NCBI GenBank assembly: GCA_041627475.1 | Contig: JBFKQZ010000087.1 | Location: forward strand, 1-11,072 | DNA length: 11,072 bases | DNA from: JBFGFG01 sp041627475 | GTDB taxonomy: Bacteria; Actinomycetota; Nitriliruptoria; Nitriliruptorales; Nitriliruptoraceae | Direction: 5' to 3' | Shown: one piece after another, positions 6,345 to 11,072 of the stretch | Layout: each line of letters starts with the position of its first letter | How positions within the stretch are numbered: the stretch's first letter is position 1 | Notes under the pieces: generated by a model | The model's input: the letters and a program-made list of their open reading frames with translations, nothing else | What the model was told of the DNA's origin: nothing | Databases searched by the model: none | Program-made: the position numbers and the translations under genes

Positions 6345-7772
6345 TCAGGTGTTCCACCTCGCGGGCAGCCAGGTCGTGGCCGGCCCCACACGCCACACGG
6401 CACCGTCCACGCGGTGCTCCTCGCGTGTCGCGAAGACGTAGCGCCGCCGATGGACCCGCACGGCGTCGGGCGAACGGCCGTCGAAGGGGTCGTGGCGCAG
6501 CAGCCGACGGACCAGCGGGTCGCCGGCCAGCAGCCGATCCACGAGCACGTGCACCCACTCGTCACGACGGCCGGGGCCGCGTCCCATGGCGGCGAACCAC
6601 AGCAGCCAGTCGGTGCGGAGGTGGAAGGGGGCGACCTGCGGCGGTCGCCGCAACGGGTCCTGCGGCTTGGCCCGGAACTCGTAGGTGTGCCACGTCACGC
6701 CGCCGTCGTCGGAGCCCTCGACGACCAGCTCGTGGCGCTCCCGCGTCACCGAGCCGAAGGCGCCGTAGCTGCCGGCGAGGTGGAGCGGGTTGTGGCTCGC
6801 GTTCATGCGCTGCGACCGGGACAGGAGGTTGGCGGCGGGGTGCCGTGAGGCCCACACGAACCACGCCGTGACGGCCAGCACCGACACCAGCCACCACAGC
6901 GGTGCGACCGTCGGGCCGTCCGCCACGCCGGGGAGGACCTCGGCGAACCATGCGTCCGGGAGCACGGCCAGCGCGAGCACGATCGTGAGCAGGTTCAGCC
7001 ACGCGAAGTTGCCGCTCAGCAGCAGCCACGACTGCGTGAGGATGATCAGGGTCGCGGCGATGCCCGCCACCGGCTGGGGGAGGAACAGCCCGAACGGGAC
7101 GACCAGCTGGACCACGTGGTTGGCGCCGGTCTCCACCCGGTGCAGCCACGTCGGGAGGTTGTGGAAGTTGCGCGACAGCGGCCCCGGCAGCGGCTGGGTC
7201 TCGTGGTGGAAGTCGAGGCAGGTGAGGTCGCGCCAGCACGGGTCGCCTCGCAGCTTGATCAGGCCGGCGCCGACCTCGACCCGGAACAGCAGCCACCGCA
7301 CCAGCAGCAGCGCCGGCCAGGTGACGGCCACGTCGCGACCGCCGAACAGTGCCGCGAGCACGGTTGCCTCGAGCAGCAGCGACTCCCAGCCGAAGGCGTA
7401 CCAGACCTGGCCGACGTTCACGTAGGAGAGGTAGAGCGCGAACAGCGCCACCCACACCACCGTGACGACGGGCGTCGGCGCGACGTCCGCAAGGCCAGCC
7501 ACGAGCGCGAGGGCCAGGGCGAGACCCAGCCACGCGAGCCCCGTCGCGAGGCGGTCCGAGTAGCGCCAGTGGAAGAGACTCGGTGCCAGTCGCCACGGGA
7601 CGCGATCGGTGAAGCGGGGGACCGGCGTGAGCCCGCGCTCGCCGAGCAGTGGCCGCCACTCGTACAGCACGCTGGCGAAGGCGAGGCAGAGCACGAGGGC
7701 GACGCCGCGCTGCAGCAGCAGCCGTGCGACGTCGTACCCGGACGTGGTGATCGACTCCATGATGGAGAGCAT
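6345..7772 (-). CDS. Lipase maturation factor family membrane protein (LMF1/LMF2-like, DUF1222)
   Basis: Multi-pass membrane protein of 475 residues with the conserved pattern of the lipase maturation factor family. Vertebrate LMF1 helps fold secreted dimeric lipases in the ER; the role of bacterial members is not established. Family blocks in order: GQVWYAFGWESLLLEATVLA (121-140), LLFRVEVGAGLIKLRGDPCW (161-180) continuing RDLTCLDFHHETQPLPGPLS (181-200), LLSGNFAWLNLLTIVLAL (251-268), the soluble part with RERHELVVEGSDDGG (344-358), WHTYEFRAKPQDPLRRPPQV (361-380), APFHLRTDWLLWFAAM (381-396) and a C-terminal LLRHDPFDGRSPDAVRVHRR (424-443). About eight hydrophobic segments occupy 15-310. Start: ATG at 7772 or the ATG four codons later (7760); neither has a good ribosome site, so translation may be coupled to the Fic-like gene that ends 32 bases upstream. 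No lipase gene is adjacent; the alpha/beta hydrolase 2.7 kb away lacks an export signal. Confidence 0.88.
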   Translation of the reverse strand: MLSIMESITTSGYDVARLLLQRGVALVLCLAFASVLYEWRPLLGERGLTPVPRFTDRVPWRLAPSLFHWRYSDRLATGLAWLGLALALALVAGLADVAPTPVVTVVWVALFALYLSYVNVGQVWYAFGWESLLLEATVLAALFGGRDVAVTWPALLLVRWLLFRVEVGAGLIKLRGDPCWRDLTCLDFHHETQPLPGPLSRNFHNLPTWLHRVETGANHVVQLVVPFGLFLPQPVAGIAATLIILTQSWLLLSGNFAWLNLLTIVLALAVLPDAWFAEVLPGVADGPTVAPLWWLVSVLAVTAWFVWASRHPAANLLSRSQRMNASHNPLHLAGSYGAFGSVTRERHELVVEGSDDGGVTWHTYEFRAKPQDPLRRPPQVAPFHLRTDWLLWFAAMGRGPGRRDEWVHVLVDRLLAGDPLVRRLLRHDPFDGRSPDAVRVHRRRYVFATREEHRVDGAVWRVGPATTWLPARWNT

Positions 7773-7804
7773 GGACGTCGAGGGCGGTGACGTCGAGCGC
7801 TGCG

Positions 7805-8926
7805 TCAGCGCCCGGGATCGCCGGGCGGGTCGGTCATCGACGGGTCCGGCTGCGCGTCGGCGACGAGCTCGAGGATCTCCGACGCGCCGAAGACGCGGTC
7901 GTAGTGGCCCTCGTTGAGCTGCAGCAGGAGGCCGTGCTCGACCAACCGGTCGATGGCCACGTTGGCCGTCTGGAACGCGACGTCGTGCCGTTGGGCCAGG
8001 GTGCTGGCGGTGACGACGGGGTGGTCAGCGAGGTCGGCGGCGATGTCGACCGCCGTCCCCCGGACGCCGCTGTCCCGCAGTCGCGCCACGCCGTCGTCCA
8101 CCAGCCCCGTGGCCTGCGCGAGCACGTCGCTGGCATCGTCCGCAGCCGCGCGTGCTGCGCCGGCGACGACGTCCACGACCGCGTCGAAGGTCGACTCGCG
8201 ACGCGCCACGTCGAGCACCGCCGCGTACGCCGGCCGGTCACGGAGCAGTGCGGCCGAGACCGGCAGCGCGCGGACCGGGAGCTGCGCGGTGAGTTGCGCT
8301 GCGAGCACCAGCCGGGCCAGCGACCCGTTCGCCTGTCGTGCCGGGCGGAGCGACTCCAGCTGGAGGTGGGACAACGACGCGCGGACCACGGCGGGGAGCG
8401 TCACGCTGTCACACCAGTCCGCCCAGGCCTCGACCCCCGCTGCGACGTCCGGACCCGCCGGGGGAGCGACGTAGGTCGCCGTCGTGATGTCCCCGCCCGA
8501 CGGGGAGATCCAGGCGTGGTCGTCCCGGAGGGTCGTGCCGAGTGCTTCCAGGGCGTGCCGCAGCAGGTCTCGCGCGTCGCCGGCCGGGACGTGCTGCAGG
8601 CCACTCGCCGCCCGGGCCGCCACCGGCAGGCCGTCCTCGCGCCACAGCCGGAGCGCCTCGGGGGCGGACAGCAGCCCGCCGGCGAGCTGCTCGGCGGCCG
8701 CAGCCTCCACGGCGAGCAGCAGGCGGACACCGCGCGGGTCGCGTCGTAGCTGCTCGGCGAGCCGTCCGAGTGCGTCGTGGGCCTCCACCACCGCGGTCCA
8801 GGTCCCGGTCGACAGGGTCGGTGCGGCCGGTAGCGGGTCCGGAACGAAGGCACGGGTGACGAACGGTAGGTCGGATGTCTCGTCCACGCCGGTCAGCGTG
8901 AGATATCGGCCTCGCCATGCGCTCAT
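7805..8926 (-). CDS. Fic-fold protein with degenerate active site and C-terminal winged helix
   Basis: Protein of 373 residues with the architecture of Fic/DOC proteins that carry a C-terminal winged helix. Fic enzymes AMPylate or otherwise modify target proteins through the motif HPFx(D/E)GNGRxxR. Here the aligned segment LSHLQLESLRPARQANGSLA (185-204, then Arg205) keeps the helix framing, Asn200, Gly201 and Arg205. It replaces the catalytic His by Arg194, Phe by Ala196, Asp/Glu by Gln198 and the phosphate-binding Arg by Ser202. The flap equivalent is DDHAWISPSGGDI (135-147), then VAPPAGPDV. The N-terminal inhibitory S/TxxxEG motif near 73-90 is not recognisable. Residues about 297-357 (HPVVTASTLAQRHDVAFQTA and on) form a typical helix-turn-helix plus wing. 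Most likely a non-enzymatic adaptor or regulator. ATG 8926 is preferred over GTG 8932 because GGAG lies 5 bases before it and would overlap the GTG. It sits just upstream of the LMF-like gene. Confidence 0.78.
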   Translation of the reverse strand: MSAWRGRYLTLTGVDETSDLPFVTRAFVPDPLPAAPTLSTGTWTAVVEAHDALGRLAEQLRRDPRGVRLLLAVEAAAAEQLAGGLLSAPEALRLWREDGLPVAARAASGLQHVPAGDARDLLRHALEALGTTLRDDHAWISPSGGDITTATYVAPPAGPDVAAGVEAWADWCDSVTLPAVVRASLSHLQLESLRPARQANGSLARLVLAAQLTAQLPVRALPVSAALLRDRPAYAAVLDVARRESTFDAVVDVVAGAARAAADDASDVLAQATGLVDDGVARLRDSGVRGTAVDIAADLADHPVVTASTLAQRHDVAFQTANVAIDRLVEHGLLLQLNEGHYDRVFGASEILELVADAQPDPSMTDPPGDPGR

Positions 8927-8931
8927 TTCCA

Positions 8932-8935
8932 CTCC
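8932..8935 (-). promoter_or_regulatory. Ribosome binding site of the Fic-like gene
   Basis: On the minus strand GGAG ends 5 bases before the ATG at 8926. It excludes the in-frame GTG at 8932, whose first base is the last G of this motif. Confidence 0.55.
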
Positions 8936-8944
8936 AAGGCCAAG

Positions 8945-8961
8945 TACGTGAAATTCACGTA
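8945..8961. promoter_or_regulatory. Perfect 17-bp palindrome, likely operator of the divergent region
   Basis: TACGTGAAATTCACGTA is an exact inverted repeat (8-base arms, one central A). It lies 18 bases upstream of the Fic-like ATG in the only AT-rich stretch of the window (about 8936-8990). On the minus strand TAATAT (plus coordinates 8978-8983) could be a -10 element for the Fic-like/LMF unit, placing the palindrome just downstream of transcription start. On the plus strand TTCACG (8954-8959) and CATATT (8977-8982) are 17 bases apart and could form a weak promoter for the secreted protein. The symmetry is seen; the promoter assignments are inference. Confidence 0.55.
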
Positions 8962-9026
8962 TGAATGGGTTAGGAACATATTACTGCCTGCTGTCGCCCT
9001 TGCGCTCCTCGTGCCCGCGGGAGACC

Positions 9027-9032
9027 TAGCAT
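9027..9032 (+). promoter_or_regulatory. Possible -10 element (TAGCAT) before the DUF11 protein gene
   Basis: TAGCAT fits the actinobacterial TANNNT pattern and lies 6 bases before a GTG at 9039, the spacing of a leaderless transcript. No good -35 is visible. The GTG at 9039 is not in frame with the clear coding region of the downstream gene, so the reading is uncertain. Confidence 0.3.
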
Positions 9033-9123
9033 CTGCACGTGTCGCGCGCGCGCACGGCAGGGAAGGGGGCGGCGCATCGGCTCCCCGCGTCATCGGGCGC
9101 CGCAGGCCGCATGGCTTCGCGGT

Positions 9124-11072
9124 GTGGTCTGGCGTGCGCTCGCGATCGTCCTGCTGGGGCTCGTCGGGCTCGTCGGCGCCGCGGGCACGGCGTGGGCGAA
9201 CGACGACGGGCCACCCCCCGCAGCGACCTACCCGCTCGTGCCGTACGTGCTGTCCGACGGGTCGCCCGTCTGCGACCCGCCGGGCCAGTCGCCGCCGCAG
9301 GGCGACATCGTCTGCGACGACGCCGGCAACTCGATCTATGCGGGGTCCGACGGCACGACCGTCACGATGGCGATCAACTTCTACCAGGACCCGCGGATCG
9401 CGTCGCAGCAGGCACCGTTCGACCAGGTCGCCTACACCGTCCAGGTCGCCGTGGGTGGCGTGCACCTGGCGTCGTTCGGCATCGACGGGAAGAAGACCGG
9501 CGACAACGACGCGGTGTACGCCAAGTGCGTCGGCGGCGCCTCGTTGACCTACCACCGCACCCTGTCGGCGGCGCTGGGCAACGGCGACGTCTCGGTGACC
9601 ACGGTCCCTGCAGCGGTGGTCCCGGGGGGTCTTGCCTGGCAGGTCCGGTTCACGGTCCCGCTCGACTCGCTCGCCCCGTGCGGCGTGAGCCCGGGCGACG
9701 AGGTCGGGCTGTTCGTGGGCAGCTCGCAGGCGGGCAACCTCGACGTCATCAACAAGGACCTCATGGTCGACGGCGCGACCATCGACTTCTCCCAGGTCGG
9801 TCCCATCGCCTTCGACGGTGATCTCGTCCTCGAGAAGTCCGCCAACCACGTCGCGGGACCGAACCCGCCGGAGGTCGGGTTGACGTCGACGTACGACCTC
9901 GTCGTGACCGCCCGCGCCGTGAGCCTCTACGACCTGACGTCGGTCGAGATCACCGACACGTTGCCGGACGACGTCTCGATCGTCTCGGTGACACCCAGCG
10001 CCGGGTCGGTGACGCAGACCGGCCAGACCGTGGACTGGTCGCTCGCACTCCTCGAGCCGGCCCGCGACCAGACCCTCACCATCAGGGTCGCGGTGACGCC
10101 GGTGAGCGCAGACATCGGGTCGCCCAAGCTCCTCAACCCGGGCGCCAGCGGGACGGCGGTCCGGGGCGGCGACGACGCCCCGGTCAGCGGCGCGTCCCCG
10201 AGCGTGTCCACGGGCCCGGTCGCCGGCTCCGCGATCGTCGTCGGCAAGACGGTCACCCCGGGCAGCGTCCCGGCGCTCGGGAGCGTGACGTACACGATCA
10301 CGATCGGCAGCACGGGCACCCTGGCCGCCGACGTCTCGACCGTCGTCGACAGCCTGCCCGCCGGCTTCCAGTTCGTGCCGGGGAGCACCGGCGGGACGCT
10401 CGGCGCCGGTGCCCCGGTCGTGTCGGGTCAGACCGTGACCTGGAGCGGGCCGTTCACGATCCCGGCCGGCGAGTCGCGCACGCTGACGTTCGTGGCCACG
10501 GTCGGGGCCGAGGGCGGCACGTTCACCAACGTCGCGACCGCGACCGGCCCGCTCGTCGGGACCGTCTCCACAGGGCCGACGGCGCCGGTCACGGTGACCT
10601 CGGTCGCCGACCTGTCGGTGAGCGCGGCGGTGGCACCCACGCCGCTCGTCGCCGGCGAGACCGGCACGTACACGTTGACGGTGCGCAACGACGGGCCGTC
10701 CACGGCGACGAGCGTGGTGGTGAGCGACGCGCTGCCGGCCGGTACGACCTTCGTGTCCGCCGGGGCGGGCTGCAGCTTCTCGGGCGGCACCGTGACCTGC
10801 ACCGCTGCGTCGCTGGCGCCGGGGGCGACCACGTCCTTCACGTTCACCGTGCTGGTCGACCCGGCCACGACCGGGTCGATCAGCAACACAGCGTCGGTGT
10901 CCAGCGCGACGAGCGACCCGAATGCCGCGAACGACAGCGCGACGCTGGTCACCCCTGTGGTCCAGCGCGCGGACCTGTCGATCAGCAAGTCGGTCAGCGC
11001 GGCACCAGTCACGGCGGGCACGACCGCGACGTACATGTTGACGGTGCGCAACGACGGGCCGTCCACGGCGAC
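9124..11072 (+). CDS. Secreted/surface DUF11-repeat protein, 3' end outside the window
   Basis: Large exported protein, at least 649 codons, open to the right edge. From GTG 9124: residues 1-25 form a signal peptide (hydrophobic LAIVLLGLVGLVG, cleavage expected after AWA, 23-25). Residues 26 to about 230 form an Ala/Gly/Val/Asp-rich, probably beta-rich domain with four Cys (50, 64, 135, 186) that I do not recognise. Then DUF11-type beta-sandwich repeats: about 233-345 (divergent), 370-480, 495-615 and 616 onward. Repeat landmarks are ADLSVSAAVAP, YTLTVRNDGPSTAT, VVVSDALPAGTTF, a short GCSFSGGTVTC hairpin with paired Cys, LAPGATTSFTFTV and NTASVSSATSDPNAANDSA. DUF11 repeats occur in cell-surface and adhesin-like proteins; the function here is unknown. 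The start is uncertain: no ribosome site precedes 9124, and a leaderless GTG at 9039 would fit only with a one-base frameshift. A sorting signal or anchor, if any, is beyond the window. Confidence 0.85.
   Translation, partial: MVWRALAIVLLGLVGLVGAAGTAWANDDGPPPAATYPLVPYVLSDGSPVCDPPGQSPPQGDIVCDDAGNSIYAGSDGTTVTMAINFYQDPRIASQQAPFDQVAYTVQVAVGGVHLASFGIDGKKTGDNDAVYAKCVGGASLTYHRTLSAALGNGDVSVTTVPAAVVPGGLAWQVRFTVPLDSLAPCGVSPGDEVGLFVGSSQAGNLDVINKDLMVDGATIDFSQVGPIAFDGDLVLEKSANHVAGPNPPEVGLTSTYDLVVTARAVSLYDLTSVEITDTLPDDVSIVSVTPSAGSVTQTGQTVDWSLALLEPARDQTLTIRVAVTPVSADIGSPKLLNPGASGTAVRGGDDAPVSGASPSVSTGPVAGSAIVVGKTVTPGSVPALGSVTYTITIGSTGTLAADVSTVVDSLPAGFQFVPGSTGGTLGAGAPVVSGQTVTWSGPFTIPAGESRTLTFVATVGAEGGTFTNVATATGPLVGTVSTGPTAPVTVTSVADLSVSAAVAPTPLVAGETGTYTLTVRNDGPSTATSVVVSDALPAGTTFVSAGAGCSFSGGTVTCTAASLAPGATTSFTFTVLVDPATTGSISNTASVSSATSDPNAANDSATLVTPVVQRADLSISKSVSAAPVTAGTTATYMLTVRNDGPSTA
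10668..10709 (+). repeat. DUF11 repeat unit, near-identical DNA block copy 1
   Basis: This block matches 11031-11072 at 41 of 42 bases (C at 10673 versus T at 11036), at a period of 363 bases or 121 codons. It encodes the segment around LTVRNDGPSTA in the third DUF11 repeat. Confidence 0.85.
11031..11072 (+). repeat. DUF11 repeat unit, near-identical DNA block copy 2
   Basis: Second copy of the block at 10668-10709, in the fourth DUF11 repeat and cut by the window end; the true match may extend further. The single difference turns Thr (ACG) into Met (ATG). The flanking parts of repeats three and four are more diverged. Confidence 0.85.

Noticed and set aside
5417..6565. A 382-codon minus-strand open frame opposite the uncharacterised membrane protein
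   Set aside because: Low-complexity Gln/Asp/Arg/His-rich translation antisense to a gene with a strong ribosome site and clear membrane helices. It is a shadow.
8948..9547. A plus-strand frame starting GTG 8948 with a signal-peptide-like N-terminus (ILLPAVALALLVPAG)
   Set aside because: GC at third codon positions is low here, unlike all real genes of the window. The start lies inside the palindrome, and after about 30 residues the frame becomes Arg/Ser-rich and overlaps the true DUF11 frame. Probably a chance hydrophobic stretch.
9039..9821. A plus-strand frame from GTG 9039
   Set aside because: Beyond the first few dozen codons it is an Arg/Gly/Pro-rich shadow of the DUF11 gene. Only its possible role as the true start, with a frameshift, is kept as a finding.

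Overview
This is high-GC DNA with GC-rich third codon positions, GTG starts and short gaps between genes. Together with a NuoM-NuoN pair of bacterial complex I type, this points to a member of the Actinomycetota. I cannot name the genus from the sequence. Nine protein genes fill the window, and I see no tRNA, rRNA, CRISPR array, insertion sequence or phage gene. No gap between genes exceeds 300 bases; the largest, 8927-9123, is about 200 bases.

Layout. Bases 1-2610 (+) hold the end of a respiratory complex I (nuo) operon: the 3' part of nuoM and a complete nuoN, closed by a perfect 19-bp-stem hairpin. Bases 2685-3611 (-) encode an alpha/beta-fold hydrolase that converges on nuoN. It is divergent from htpX (3744-4664, +), a membrane zinc metalloprotease, and a 9-bp inverted repeat lies between the two starts. 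htpX ends 6 bases from a convergent DedA-like (VTT-domain) membrane protein (4671-5420, -). That gene is divergent from an uncharacterised multi-pass membrane protein (5537-6328, +). Bases 6345-8926 (-) carry what looks like a two-gene unit: a Fic-fold protein with a winged-helix C-terminus whose catalytic Fic motif is badly eroded, followed 32 bases later by a lipase-maturation-factor (LMF1/LMF2, DUF1222) family membrane protein. An AT-rich divergent region (about 8936-8990) with a perfect 17-bp palindrome separates this unit from a large secreted protein. That protein has a signal peptide, a Cys-containing N-terminal domain of unknown family and at least four DUF11-type repeats, and it runs off the right edge of the window.

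How the genes fit together. The left third is energy metabolism, with HtpX as a membrane quality-control protease. The rest is dominated by envelope proteins: a DedA-like protein, an unknown membrane protein, the LMF-like protein and a surface or secreted DUF11 protein. The part most worth a second look is 7.7-9.2 kb. There a probably non-enzymatic Fic-fold protein with a DNA-binding-type winged helix sits beside a near-ideal operator palindrome, upstream of an LMF-like gene and divergent from a DUF11 surface protein whose start is uncertain. A reading in which the degenerate Fic protein regulates this divergon is inference, not something the sequence proves.
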